Shown here: piece after piece, positions 44,268-54,015 of the stretch
Layout of the letters: every line of letters begins with the position of its first letter
Position numbering within the stretch: position 1 is the stretch's first letter
Assembly (NCBI GenBank): GCA_026014685.1
Contig: JAOZHW010000022.1
Location: 99,785-163,784 of the forward strand
DNA from: Candidatus Bathyarchaeota archaeon
Lineage (GTDB): Archaea > Thermoproteota > Bathyarchaeia > Bathyarchaeales > Bathycorpusculaceae
DNA length: 64,000 nt
Reading direction: 5' to 3'
The notes under the pieces: generated by a model
The model's input: the letters and a program-made list of their open reading frames with translations, nothing else
What the model was told of the DNA's origin: nothing
The model's database searches: none
Program-made: the position numbers and the translations under genes

Positions 44268-45137
44268 TTAAGGTTTTTTTGGTTTAAGGTACTCTGCGAA
44301 TTCCTCGTCCACCCGCGACTTCCGCCTACGACCTCGCCCCTTAACCAGTAAGAGGACGGCTACCGCAACGATCACAATTACAACAGCCAACACCACAATC
44401 GGAATCAAGTTGTCGATCTGCGGGGTTGAGATCGGTGTTGCCTTTACCGTTGGAAATGCAGATTGAGTAGGCGTAGCTGTACGTTGGCTCGTTGGGCCAG
44501 GAGTCGGCGGGGGAGGCGCCGCAATCCAAACAGCAGAATTAGTATTAACCATTCGTTCAGTTGAATTGACAACGTGCCCATTGGATGAACTGTAAATAGT
44601 ATATGTATAGTCAACAGCTATACCTTTGATTTTGTCAAAGTATATGGTGGTTTTTGTGGTTGTATCTTCGCCGCCAATCAGGTTCGTGTCTCTTTCTCCA
44701 GTTGGATAAGAGCGTTTAATTGTGTCAGCTATGATTTGGTGTCCTCCATTCGGGTAGACTTGTTGGTTTTTTGCCAAGTTAGAGCCGATTATCAGAAAGC
44801 CATATGGTAGAGTGATTTGTCCGGTTTCTATGTTTATTGTTCCTGATTGAGTCGTTTGAGTACCATTCTGGAATTTTCTTACAAAATCTACCGACAGAAC
44901 TGAGCCGGATACATCAGTTATTTTGAACTGTATCAGTTGTGTGCGGTTATATTCTACTAGCTCTGTAGGTGGGGTTGCTGAGGGATCGGTTGTAGTCCAG
45001 ATTAAGATATATGAATAATCGAACGTTTCACCTTTTGACACGCCAGGTAACACTGTTTGAGCTGAGACCATATTTGCTGATGCCAAGATTATTGATGAAA
45101 ACAAAATTACGAAGATGAATAAACGGTTAATTCTCAT
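44268..45137 (-). CDS. Secreted membrane-anchored hypothetical protein
   Basis: A 289-residue protein. Signal peptide about 1-26 (ends VSAQ); a beta-rich extracellular domain (about 30-205); a Pro/Thr-rich linker (about 206-240); one membrane helix (about 245-266, LIPIVVLAVVIVIVAVAVLLL); and a short Arg/Lys-rich cytoplasmic tail. No enzymatic motif. Probably a surface protein; it is 78 bases downstream of the pilin-anchored adhesin gene on the same strand. Confidence 0.6.
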   Translation of the reverse strand: MRINRLFIFVILFSSIILASANMVSAQTVLPGVSKGETFDYSYILIWTTTDPSATPPTELVEYNRTQLIQFKITDVSGSVLSVDFVRKFQNGTQTTQSGTINIETGQITLPYGFLIIGSNLAKNQQVYPNGGHQIIADTIKRSYPTGERDTNLIGGEDTTTKTTIYFDKIKGIAVDYTYTIYSSSNGHVVNSTERMVNTNSAVWIAAPPPPTPGPTSQRTATPTQSAFPTVKATPISTPQIDNLIPIVVLAVVIVIVAVAVLLLVKGRGRRRKSRVDEEFAEYLKPKKP

Positions 45138-45215
45138 ATGGATTCAACTGGTTATTATTGTTTAAATTTAGTATATAAAAGTTAAAAAAGAAAAAAGGTT
45201 GAGATGTTTTGTATT

Positions 45216-47760
45216 CTAAGACAACGATATGATAACGTTGTCTACAGATACTGCTTCAACTAGGCCGCTGCCTTGATGAGTATCAAGGTTGCTTTCGAAT
45301 CGGAACCAGAAGGTCGACGTGAATAGCGATGGATTTGCTGCTCTGGTGAATGTCACTGAATACGTATGCCATTGGCCGTCGTTTTGAGTTGTTCCCAATG
45401 TAGCGAAGTATGTGAATGTTCTGTGGCTGAAGTATGTGTCGTAGAGGTTTGGATTTGAAACGTTTGCATAGGCGAGCACGAAGTCAGATATTGCATCGGT
45501 ATTCTCTAGTTTGTACTGGAAGGTAATGGTTATTGTGTTTGCGGATGTAGCGTTAAGTGAGTTGCATGTGAATGGTCCGTCGTTTGTGCCGTTACGTATA
45601 TCTCCGTTATCGTTGTAGTAGTTGTTTGAGTCTGATTTTGCGCAGTCTGTGCCGTCAACTCCAACGCCAACGCCGCGGTACCACGGTGGTTGAGATCCAA
45701 CTGACCAACCGTAAGTCCAAGTTACTGAGCCATAGGTTTCAAAGCCTGTGCAACGTGTGTTTACGTTGAAGTATGTTGATGCTGTTGCATAGTTTTGTGC
45801 TGAAGCAGTCAAGATTGGTGTTCCAGTGCCAGTGTCTTTGTAGTAGAAGGTTGCTGTGCTTGCGCCGGCATTGATTGTTACTGTTGTGATTTCAGTTGTG
45901 CCATCTGAGTTGGAGTAGAATTTTCCTCCTGTAGAAGTTGAAACTAGCTGTATGGTAGTTGTGCCTGAGGTTATTGCAGCACCTGATTGTGTTTGACGTT
46001 GGACTGTGATGACGTTGGATACTTGGTTTAGTTGTAAGTACTGTTTAGTTCCAGTTGTGAACACTAGTTTGTCTGTTGATTGTGCTTTAAAGTTGGCGGT
46101 TATGGTGCCGTCGCCTTGTATGGTGGCTGTTGTTTGCTGGGAAGTTTCATCTGTGATGATTATATTACCGCTACGAGTCCAATCTACAAATTGGTACCCA
46201 GTTTTTGGTGTTGCCGTGATTGTGACTTGTTGTCCGTAAGCATAGTTTGAGATTGTTCCAGACGGACTGACAGTTCCATAGTCAACGTTGTTAACTGTGT
46301 ATGTGACTGTGTATGTGGTGGGTGCTTGAGTTGACAGCGTAAATGTTGTAGTAGCACTTTGGTAGTTTGTGGCTGATGCGGTAAGGGTCTGTTGCCCTGA
46401 AGTGGGACACTTGTAGTAGAAGTCAGTTGTGCTGGCGCCTGAGCTAATTGTAACTGGGTTAGTAATCGCGTTTGTGCATTCTGCGTTGGAGTAGAATGTT
46501 CCTGCTGTAGCGGTAAGTGTGACAGATGTGGTGCCAGTTGTGATTGGGGTGCCTGCTGAATCTTGTCTTTGAACCGTTATTTTTTCGGATGGAGTGTTAA
46601 TCTGTACGTTTTGTGGTGCGCCTGCTACGAAGGTGAGTTTGTTTGTTGCTTGGTTTGGAGTTGGGTTGGGGCTTGTGGAGGTGGATGGGTCGGGGCTGGT
46701 TGAGGTTGTTGGATTGGGGCCTGTGGATGTTGTTGGAGTTGGTGCAGTTTTGCTCTTGATGGTGAACTGTGTTTGGTCGGGGGTGTATCCTGGAGATGAG
46801 ACTGTTATTGTGTTGGTTCCTGGGACGGAGTCTTTGAAGTAGAAGGTTGCGGTTCCACCTGCATTAGCAATGTTAACTGTTGATATTGGGTTTCCTTGAG
46901 CATCTTGGAAGGTGCCTGTGCTTATGCTTGCAGTCAAAGTAACAGTGATCGGGCCAGTTGTGCTGTCTTGCTGGCGTTTAATGGTTATTGGGTTGGATAG
47001 TTCGTTTACTGTTACTTCCTGAGAAGCACCAGAGGTGAATTCAAGGTATGGCTGGTTTGATTTTGCAAAGTGTGCTGTGATTGTGCCGGCTCCGTTGACT
47101 TTAACCAGTGTTGAAGTTGCTTGGTCACTGTAAATTTGTAGTGACGAAGTTGAGCTGGTCCAGCTGGTTAGAATTTCGTCTGAGGCTAATTGTGCAGATA
47201 CACTGATGACTGAACCCACGTAGTATGATTGCGAAGATGAGGGATTTATGGTTGAGGTTGCAGTAGTTGGGTCTTTTGCAAAGGATACGCTAACCTGCTG
47301 TGTTGCTGTTTGGCCAGATTTCCCTGAGCTTTCCATAAACGTGCCTTCGATAGTCACGATTCTTATGCGTAAGTCTTCGTTGGGTTTCGGTTGATAATCT
47401 ATGGTTAGTTTAACTGTTTGACCTAACGCTATGGGGATTGGGTCAAGCTGACCAGAATGGGCATCTTTGTCGTCAACTAGAAGTATCGTCTTTAAAACAT
47501 CGTACATAGACACTGCTGTCATGCTTTAGGTGTACTGTTCCTTGCCCATTATTCTGGACATAAACAATTAAGTTTCCATCAGAGGTAAAACTCTGAATTA
47601 GCACGCTGTTGCCAGCTTTTTCGCTTTGGAAACCGATGTAGCCTGTTACCCATGCGTACGCCACTATGGCGGCTACGACGGCTATGGCTATCAAAAGTAG
47701 TACTGAGATTACTGGTGAAATCGCTTTGATTGAACGCTTAAATTTTGTTATTTTTCGCAC
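45216..47760 (-). CDS. Pilin-anchored multi-domain surface adhesin, frameshift near 47502
   Basis: It reads as two overlapping frames: GTG 47760-47473 (95 residues) and ATG 47522-45216 (768 residues). The first has a class III pilin signal (IKAISPVISVLLLIAIAVVA) and the start of a pilin domain; the second continues that domain (PIALGQTVKLTIDYQPKPNEDLRIRIVTIEGTF split over the junction) but lacks any export signal. Joining at VYV/DVLK, with one base removed at 47502, gives about 847 residues. Then come three repeated Ig-like modules (each with ITVQRQ-type strands and a FYYK end), a Thr/Ser/Pro linker, an InlB-like B repeat (GYQFVDWTR) and a lectin-like C-terminus. Confidence 0.65.
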
Positions 47761-48016
47761 GTGTTTTTTCTCCCTTTCTCTGTATTAAGATACCTTAGTC
47801 TTTGGTAGCCAATTTGAGGTCTTAGCTATTTAAAGCTACATAGAATAAAGTTCTAATTCCCCCAAAAGCCATGGTGAAAGTAACCTAAATACGCAATACG
47901 AAGCTTTTGGATGCGTTTTTGGGGGATATTACGGTTTTCGATATAGTGGGTTGTGTGAAACACCCTTTATAACTGCTGTAGTAATATTTGCGTATAGACG
48001 AATACTCTAGAAGAGA

Positions 48017-48403
48017 GTGGCAGTTGGGAAATATATGACGTTAGAAATAATCGACTACAAAGCTAAACGGCGAGACAAACTCATCATAATGATGGAAATC
48101 ATCTCAATAGCTAAAAGCGGCACCAGCAAAACCCACATCATGTTCAAAGCCAACCTCAGCTTCAGCCAACTCAACGAATACATAAACTTCTTAACCAAAC
48201 ACGGTCTGCTTCAGAAAACCCAGCTTGACGGCAAAGCAGTCTACGTGCCCACAAGTAAGGGGTTGGAGTTTGTCGAGAAACAGCAAAGCATCATCGGCAT
48301 GTTCAGCGACGACTGCTACAAGAGTCCACTCAAAGTTTCTCTCTTCAACGGCGACAACCAAAAAAATCGAAGCTTTAACGCGCCTCTCACTGCACAATGC
48401 TAG
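48017..48403 (+). CDS. Winged-helix transcriptional regulator
   Basis: A 128-residue protein. RRDKLIIMMEIISIAKSGTSKTHIMFKANLSFSQLNEYINFLTKHGLL is the archaeal single-domain winged helix of PF14947 (HTH_45) type. KAVYVPTSKGLEFVEKQ forms the wing and last helix. A second start (ATG at 48035) is equally likely. TATA box CCTTTATAAC is at about 47964-47973. It is divergent from the adhesin operon and may regulate it. Confidence 0.75.
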   Translation: MAVGKYMTLEIIDYKAKRRDKLIIMMEIISIAKSGTSKTHIMFKANLSFSQLNEYINFLTKHGLLQKTQLDGKAVYVPTSKGLEFVEKQQSIIGMFSDDCYKSPLKVSLFNGDNQKNRSFNAPLTAQC

Positions 48404-48517
48404 CTGTAGTTAAGAAAAACAGACACAAGACGCCCCAAAACCCGATTATCAACGAGCAAGAAAAACCATTAGATACCGAAATTAGCTTTATAAACGGACT
48501 AAAAGAAAGGGGAAGGG

Positions 48518-49489
48518 TTAGGTTGCGCCTGAAGCGCATTTCTGGAGTAGTTTTTCCCAGCGTTCATCCGTAGTGCGTTGAATCTCTGAAAGTATGTGGG
48601 AATTCTGGGGTGTGAAGAGGTGGCGGAATCTGCCTTGCCCTTCAAGGTAAGCTTTGACGGGTTTCTTCTTCTGGGGGGCCAGCGAGATGACTTTACTGGG
48701 TGTGGATAGCTGCCGTTTGCCGTTTACTGCCTCCCAAATGGGGAACACACAGGTTTCGACTGAGAGTTTTGAGTACTCCATGGATTTCGCTGGGTCGCTT
48801 CTCCAGCCTCTGGGGCAGGGTGCGAAGACGTGGAGGAATGCTGGTCCTTCAACTTCTAAGCCTTTTCGGACTTTGGTGATGAGGTCTTTCCAGTAGTAGG
48901 GCGTGGCGGTGGCGACGTATTCAATTTCGTGGGCTAACATGATTTCTGTGATTGGCTTCTTTTTCTCCAGTTTGCCAGGGATGACTGTGCCAGCGGGGCT
49001 GGTGGTAGTTGAGGCACCAATCGGGGTTGAACTGCTCCGCTGTATGCCGGTGTTCATGTATCCTTCGTTGTCGTAGAGGACAAAGAGTAAGTCATGACCG
49101 CGTTCCATAGCACCTGAAAGCGCTTGCAAACCGATGTCGACTGTTCCTCCGTCACCCGCCAATGCAATGACATCTATATGTTCGTCTTTGATTTTGCCTT
49201 TTTTACGCATGATTTTTATGGCTGCCTCGATGCCTGAAGCGTTTGCAGCGGCGTTTTCAAATGCAGTGTGAAGCCAGGGTACTGCCCATGAAGTGTAGGG
49301 GTAGATGGAACCGACGATTTCCATGCAGCCTGTTGCTTGGGTTACGATTGTGGGTCCGCGTGTGGCTTTCATGATTAATCTTAGCACGGTTACGGGTGCG
49401 CATCCTGCACAGGCTCGATGTCCGGACATGAATAGGTCAGGTTTTGTTGCGATGTCTCTGGCGGTGAATTTCCATTCTTGAGTTGTCAT
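48518..49489 (-). CDS. porB: Pyruvate:ferredoxin oxidoreductase, beta subunit
   Basis: A 323-residue TPP-binding subunit. HRACAGCAPV near residue 24 holds two of the cluster Cys, IALAGDGGTVDIGLQALSGAMERGHD (about 109-134) is the TPP/Mg site, and YDNEGYMNTGIQRSSSTP follows. With the alpha subunit it cleaves pyruvate to acetyl-CoA, CO2 and reduced ferredoxin, or runs in reverse. The last gene of porCDAB, 13 bases after porA. Confidence 0.92.
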   Translation of the reverse strand: MTTQEWKFTARDIATKPDLFMSGHRACAGCAPVTVLRLIMKATRGPTIVTQATGCMEIVGSIYPYTSWAVPWLHTAFENAAANASGIEAAIKIMRKKGKIKDEHIDVIALAGDGGTVDIGLQALSGAMERGHDLLFVLYDNEGYMNTGIQRSSSTPIGASTTTSPAGTVIPGKLEKKKPITEIMLAHEIEYVATATPYYWKDLITKVRKGLEVEGPAFLHVFAPCPRGWRSDPAKSMEYSKLSVETCVFPIWEAVNGKRQLSTPSKVISLAPQKKKPVKAYLEGQGRFRHLFTPQNSHILSEIQRTTDERWEKLLQKCASGAT

Positions 49490-49502
49490 TTTCTTTTCCT
49501 CC

Positions 49503-50735
49503 TTACTCCCTTAATCCTAAATAGTTCACTGTCTTCTCAACTTGCCCTGTTCTGGCTATTTTTATGATGTCTTCGAAGACTTTGCGCAGGTCACGTGGAC
49601 TTGAGTCGCGGCCGCCTAACCCAAAAATGTAGTTAACAACGATGGGTCTTGTGCTTTGGTCATATAATGCGTTTCTTACTTCACTAAAGACTGCTGCACC
49701 TAAACCGCCGGGGCTCATACATTTATCCATAACTGCAACAACTTTTACGTTCTTAAGGGCGTTTTTGATATCGTCGACTGGGAAGGGGCGGAATGCGCGG
49801 ATTCTTAGAATTCCTGCTTTGATGCCTTCTTGGCGGAGTTGATCCACGATTACTTTGAGGGTGCCCGCAGTTGAGCCGAGAACAACAATAGCGATTTCTG
49901 CATCGTCGAGCTTGTAGGGGTCGATGAGACCGTTGCCGTAGCTTCTGCCGCTGAGTTTTGCGTATTCGCAGTTGACGTCTTGGATTTTTTTGTAGGCGTT
50001 TTTCATGCCTTCTTCTTGTTGACGTTTAAATTCAAAGTAGTAGTTTTGCAGCGCGTTTGGCCCCATGGTCATGGGGTTGGCGGGGTCAAGTTTGAACGGT
50101 ACGGTTTTGCCCTCATGAGTCACCACGAGGGGGTATTGGCGTTGCCCGACAAATTGTCTTAAAACTTCATCGGGTAATGTGTCTACTCTTTCAAGGGTGT
50201 GGCTTAGGGTGAAGCCATCTATACCAACGATGACAGGCAACGACACGTTTATGTCTTCGCCGATCTTGAAGGCTTGAATGATAGAGTCGTATGCTTCCTG
50301 CGCGTTTTCAGCGTAAAGCTGAATCCAGCCGCTGTCACGTTCAGCCATGCTGTCTGAGTGGTCACCGTGTATGTTAAGCGGTGCTGAGAGGGCACGGTTT
50401 GCAATTGCCATCACCACAGGCACACGTGACCCAGAGGTTACATAGAGCATTTCATGCATCAAAGCCAAGCCAGCTGAAGCGCTTGCGGTGAACGTTCTAG
50501 CTCCAGTTGCGCCCGCTGCTAGGCATGCGGTCATGGCGCTGTGCTCGGATTCAGTGCAGACGTATTGGGTTTGGACTTCACCGTTTGCGACGTATTCACT
50601 GAATTTTTCAACTATGATTGTTTGGGGTGTGATTGGGTAAGCTGCCACAACGTCGACGTCGCATTGTTTAACTGCGTAAGCGACTGCTTCGTCACCGTTC
50701 ATAGCCATAGTTTCTTGCTTAATCTGTTGTGTCAA
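49503..50735 (-). CDS. porA: Pyruvate:ferredoxin oxidoreductase, alpha subunit
   Basis: A 410-residue catalytic subunit. AYPITPQTIIVEKFSEYV (about 34-51) and TESEHSAMTACLAAGATGAR (about 61-80) are the pyrimidine-binding signatures; VVDQLRQEGIKAGILRIRAFRPFP (about 288-311) marks the C-terminal domain. TTG start at 50735 with GGAG upstream; four bases after porD. The pyruvate rather than other 2-oxoacid preference is inferred from subunit layout. Confidence 0.92.
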   Translation of the reverse strand: MTQQIKQETMAMNGDEAVAYAVKQCDVDVVAAYPITPQTIIVEKFSEYVANGEVQTQYVCTESEHSAMTACLAAGATGARTFTASASAGLALMHEMLYVTSGSRVPVVMAIANRALSAPLNIHGDHSDSMAERDSGWIQLYAENAQEAYDSIIQAFKIGEDINVSLPVIVGIDGFTLSHTLERVDTLPDEVLRQFVGQRQYPLVVTHEGKTVPFKLDPANPMTMGPNALQNYYFEFKRQQEEGMKNAYKKIQDVNCEYAKLSGRSYGNGLIDPYKLDDAEIAIVVLGSTAGTLKVIVDQLRQEGIKAGILRIRAFRPFPVDDIKNALKNVKVVAVMDKCMSPGGLGAAVFSEVRNALYDQSTRPIVVNYIFGLGGRDSSPRDLRKVFEDIIKIARTGQVEKTVNYLGLRE

Positions 50736-50738
50736 TGT

Positions 50739-51032
50739 TTACTCCTCCTCTTCCTCAGGCATCTTCATGGTTATGGCTTTGGTTGGGCACTCGTTTGCAC
50801 ATATTCCACAGCCTTTACAGAAGCCTAAGTCGATTTTGATTTTGTTTTTCTCTGGAAGAAAAGCTATAGCGCCCTCAGGACAGAGCATCACACATGTTAG
50901 GCAGAGGGTGCATTTTTCTAAATCACGTACAGGCATGTAGGTTTTCCAGTCGCCTGTCAAAAATCCGATGCTGGATTTGGATGGAACACCTGCGATGGAG
51001 ATTTCTTTCCATGTTTTTTCTTTACTACTCAT
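50739..51032 (-). CDS. porD: Pyruvate:ferredoxin oxidoreductase, delta (ferredoxin) subunit
   Basis: A 97-residue protein with two [4Fe-4S] motifs: CTLCLTCVMLCP (about 41-52) and CKGCGICANECP (about 73-84). It carries electrons from the alpha/beta core to free ferredoxin. Start overlaps the porC stop by four bases. Acidic tail. Confidence 0.93.
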   Translation of the reverse strand: MSSKEKTWKEISIAGVPSKSSIGFLTGDWKTYMPVRDLEKCTLCLTCVMLCPEGAIAFLPEKNKIKIDLGFCKGCGICANECPTKAITMKMPEEEEE

Positions 51033-51592
51033 ATGACTTTTGCCTCTTTGTATGCTTCTTGAACAACTGCAAAGTTTTTCTCTGCCAAGTCAGCGCGGAA
51101 GCGCCCTTTGAGGGTTTTCTGTATACCGTCTAAAGTAACGATGTTAGTTGCTTTGGCTACGACACCTAGCAGGGCAGTGTTTGTAATTGGAGCACCCAAG
51201 ATTTTGAGGGCGATTTCTGTTGCAGGAACCGTCCAAACTTTCCCCTTAACAACTTTCAAGGTTTCTTTTAACGCGGCTGGTTCCTGGTTTGAGTTTATGA
51301 TTATGCAGTCTTCTTCACGGTTTAATCCAGCTGTAACTGGCACCGTTTTTAGTAAAGTGTTATCTAAAACTATCACGACATCTGGGTCATAAACTGCGCA
51401 GTGCAGCCTGATTGGTTCGGTGCTGATTCGTGTGAAAGCAGTTACTGGCGCGCCCATCCGTTCAGGCCCAAACTCTGGGAATGATTGGATGTATTTGCCT
51501 TCATCGAGGGCTGTTCTAGCCAAAAGTTCGCTGGCTGTCCAAGCTCCTTGACCGCCTCTACCGTGCCATCTAAACTCTACCATAGTTTTCAA
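51029..51592 (-). CDS. porC: Pyruvate:ferredoxin oxidoreductase, gamma subunit
   Basis: About 187 residues. FRWHGRGGQGAWTASELLA near the start and FPEFGPERMGAPVTAF (about 38-53) are the gamma-domain signatures. Start chosen as TTG 51592, correctly spaced from AAGGGGA; a GTG at 51607 would place that site inside the gene. First gene of the porCDAB operon, which should be transcribed as one message. Confidence 0.92.
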   Translation of the reverse strand: MKTMVEFRWHGRGGQGAWTASELLARTALDEGKYIQSFPEFGPERMGAPVTAFTRISTEPIRLHCAVYDPDVVIVLDNTLLKTVPVTAGLNREEDCIIINSNQEPAALKETLKVVKGKVWTVPATEIALKILGAPITNTALLGVVAKATNIVTLDGIQKTLKGRFRADLAEKNFAVVQEAYKEAKVI

Positions 51593-51887
51593 AGCAATCC
51601 CCTTCACTAAAGTTAGTTCTCTGTAAGTTCTACGTCAACCTTGATATACATTTTTCTAGTAAACAGGCAAAACTTGAATATTCAATGTACAAATTCTTGG
51701 TTGTAGGGTTTACATAGAAACTGTTTCTGTGAGGCTCGGTTGGCATATTTACTTAAAATCTTGAAAGAAGGCAAGTGTTTAAAGCACAAATCGCGAGCAA
51801 GCAGCCAACCGTAAACTATGACAAAAGTTATATCTTTCTAAGGGCTTCCACAATTTTACCCAAAAAGCTAGCAGAGAAGGCGGGCTT

Positions 51888-53366
51888 ATGGAGGAAAAAC
51901 AAAAGGCGGACATCCTTTTAACAGCTGACCGAACCTTAATGAGTAACTACCATCATAACGAGTTTCTCGGGTTCGGGACATGCGCACCGCCAAATTTTGT
52001 TCCAGAGTGGCTTTTTAGCTACCTTTTCTTTCCACCTATCGAGACCAACAGCCACCAGCCCTGGACAGCGCCGTACGGACTAAGAAAAACCGAAGCGCAA
52101 CTAATTAAGGAAGGGTTTAATGTTGACACGGTAAGCCCACAGTATTTAGGTAAATACCTAAAAGATGCAAAAGTTCTGGGGGTACACGCCATGGACCCCT
52201 TTGGGCTGGGACCTGCTTCAACAACACTAGCGGCACTTTTCAAAAAAGAACCGTACTTAGCCAAGTATTTTCAGGCTCTGCTGACTAGCCCGCAGGTGAG
52301 AGAAGCAAAAAAGAGGGGCTTAAAAATTATCGTCGGTGGACCTGGAGCTTGGCAGTTCAAGTATAGGGCAAAAGCAGCAAAATACCTTGGGATTGATTGC
52401 GTTTTGGAGGGGGAAGGGGAAAATGTCGTGGGTAAACTGTTTAAAGCGGCCTTGGAAGGGCAAGAGTTGCCTGGTCACTATGAAGTGGGCGTGGGTGAGG
52501 TACCAAGTTTAGAGGAAATTCCAGACATCCAGAAGCCCTCGATCAACGGTTTACTAGAAATTGGAAGAGGTTGCTGTCGGGGATGCCAATTTTGCAACGT
52601 AACCCTGCGTCCGCTCAGATGGTACCCGCTTGAAAAAGTTGAACGTGAATTGAACGTGAACTTGAACTCAGGAAAGGTTCATGGCGCTTGCCTTCACGCC
52701 GAAGACGTCATGCTCTACGGGTCAAAAAACACCACCCCTGATCCAGAAAAACTTTTGAAACTACACCAAAATGTAATGAAACGCTGTGAAAGCCTAAGTT
52801 GGAGCCACTGTTCACTTGCTGCCATTGCTTCATCGCCTAAAGTGTTTGGGCAAATCTCAGAGATCATCCAGCAAAAGCAGAACTGGTGGGGCGTAGAGAT
52901 AGGGATAGAAACGGGCTCATCTGAGATCGCGAAAAAGATTATGCCCGCCAAAGCGCACCCCTTTAGCGCTGACAAATGGCATGATGTCGTAGTTGAAGGT
53001 ATGGGGTTGGCACATGACAACAAGCTCGTTCCAGCCTGCACCTTAATCGTAGGGTTACCAGACGAAACCGAGGATGACATAACTAAAACCATGGACCTCG
53101 TCGATGACCTAAAAGGCATGCGCAGCCTAATCGTACCGCTCTTCTTTGTTCCACTGGGACACTTAACCAATAAAGACTGGTTCACCAAAACACAGCTAAG
53201 TCAACGCCACAAAGAACTGCTGATTCAATGCGCTGAACACGACTTTTACTGGGTGGATAACCTGCTAGATTGGTCGTTTACGGGTAAATGGTACAGTCGC
53301 GTAATGAAGGAGTTCTATAAGGGCTTCTCGGCGATAGCGAAGCATAAGGTTAGAGAGATAGAATAA
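51888..53366 (+). CDS. B12-binding-type radical SAM protein
   Basis: A 492-residue protein. An N-terminal cobalamin-binding-like Rossmann region (about 70-195: GLKIIVGGPGAWQF, LGIDCVLEGEGE), then the radical SAM barrel with C-x3-C-x2-C in GRGCCRGCQFCN (about 227-238). It resembles archaeal class B-like radical SAM methylases and Elp3-like enzymes; the substrate is unknown. ATG with AGAAGGCGGGC upstream; TATA-like GTTATATC at about 51828. Confidence 0.75.
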   Translation: MEEKQKADILLTADRTLMSNYHHNEFLGFGTCAPPNFVPEWLFSYLFFPPIETNSHQPWTAPYGLRKTEAQLIKEGFNVDTVSPQYLGKYLKDAKVLGVHAMDPFGLGPASTTLAALFKKEPYLAKYFQALLTSPQVREAKKRGLKIIVGGPGAWQFKYRAKAAKYLGIDCVLEGEGENVVGKLFKAALEGQELPGHYEVGVGEVPSLEEIPDIQKPSINGLLEIGRGCCRGCQFCNVTLRPLRWYPLEKVERELNVNLNSGKVHGACLHAEDVMLYGSKNTTPDPEKLLKLHQNVMKRCESLSWSHCSLAAIASSPKVFGQISEIIQQKQNWWGVEIGIETGSSEIAKKIMPAKAHPFSADKWHDVVVEGMGLAHDNKLVPACTLIVGLPDETEDDITKTMDLVDDLKGMRSLIVPLFFVPLGHLTNKDWFTKTQLSQRHKELLIQCAEHDFYWVDNLLDWSFTGKWYSRVMKEFYKGFSAIAKHKVREIE

Positions 53367-53387
53367 AGCGTCAAGCAACGATTAGGC

Positions 53388-53395
53388 TTAAATAC
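53388..53395 (+). promoter_or_regulatory. TATA box of tRNA-Asn
   Basis: TTAAATAC, centred about 40 bases before the mature tRNA 5' end. Confidence 0.55.
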
Positions 53396-53432
53396 TTTTG
53401 TGGAACTGAATGTGACAGAAGCACCGTGGTTT

Positions 53433-53506
53433 GCCGCCGTTGCACAGCCCGGTAGTGCAACTGACTGTTAATCAGTAGGTCAAAGGTTCGAGTCCTTTCG
53501 GCGGCG
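53433..53506 (+). tRNA. tRNA-Asn (GTT)
   Basis: Acceptor GCCGCCG/CGGCGGC (7 bp), discriminator G, encoded CCA at 53507-53509. The anticodon arm CTGACTGTTAATCAG has stem CTGAC/... ATCAG and anticodon GTT. T arm AAAGG/CCTTT with TTCGAGT. No intron. All arms pair as expected. Confidence 0.93.
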
Positions 53507-53622
53507 CCAACACTTCACCTTTTAAATGATGTTTGTAGTTTGAGAGCCTAAAAAGGCTACTAACCTCAACACGTCAACAGCAGCTCTATCCAGCCCAAAC
53601 CAGAAAATCCAAGTCTTACCTT

Positions 53623-54015
53623 TCAAGAGTAGTTAGGATACCAAAAGTCTTTGGTTATCACTGTTTGTCCATCCGTTGCATTAACATAAAAGGTTGTAGT
53701 GAAGTGTGTCTGCGAATCCTCCGGAATTATATGGTAAAAACTAATGTAGACGTTGTAGGTATGTCCATTCTTTAGGGTGACTGAATAGTAATCGGTACCA
53801 CCCGAAGCTTGATGAAATTGAAAAGCAGTCGATGCTCCTGTTTGAGTATCCACAAATTCTATCTCTTGAATGATTGTTCCAGGAAGATAAGTAACATATG
53901 CATTCCCTGACACCGTCACGTTATCTTTTACGAGGTAAAGGCTGATTGCTGCTATGGCGCCCAGAACGATAAGGAGAATGACCAGGACTGCAACTACCCG
54001 TCTCATAGGCTCCAA
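53623..54015 (-). CDS. Membrane-anchored hypothetical protein
   Basis: A 130-residue protein: Arg-rich start, one hydrophobic helix (about 7-29, VVAVLVILLIVLGAIAAISLYL), then a beta-strand-rich ectodomain of 100 residues. No family recognised. Size and layout resemble the 17452-17994 product, and both share an upstream TAGTTATA block. Confidence 0.5.
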   Translation of the reverse strand: MEPMRRVVAVLVILLIVLGAIAAISLYLVKDNVTVSGNAYVTYLPGTIIQEIEFVDTQTGASTAFQFHQASGGTDYYSVTLKNGHTYNVYISFYHIIPEDSQTHFTTTFYVNATDGQTVITKDFWYPNYS

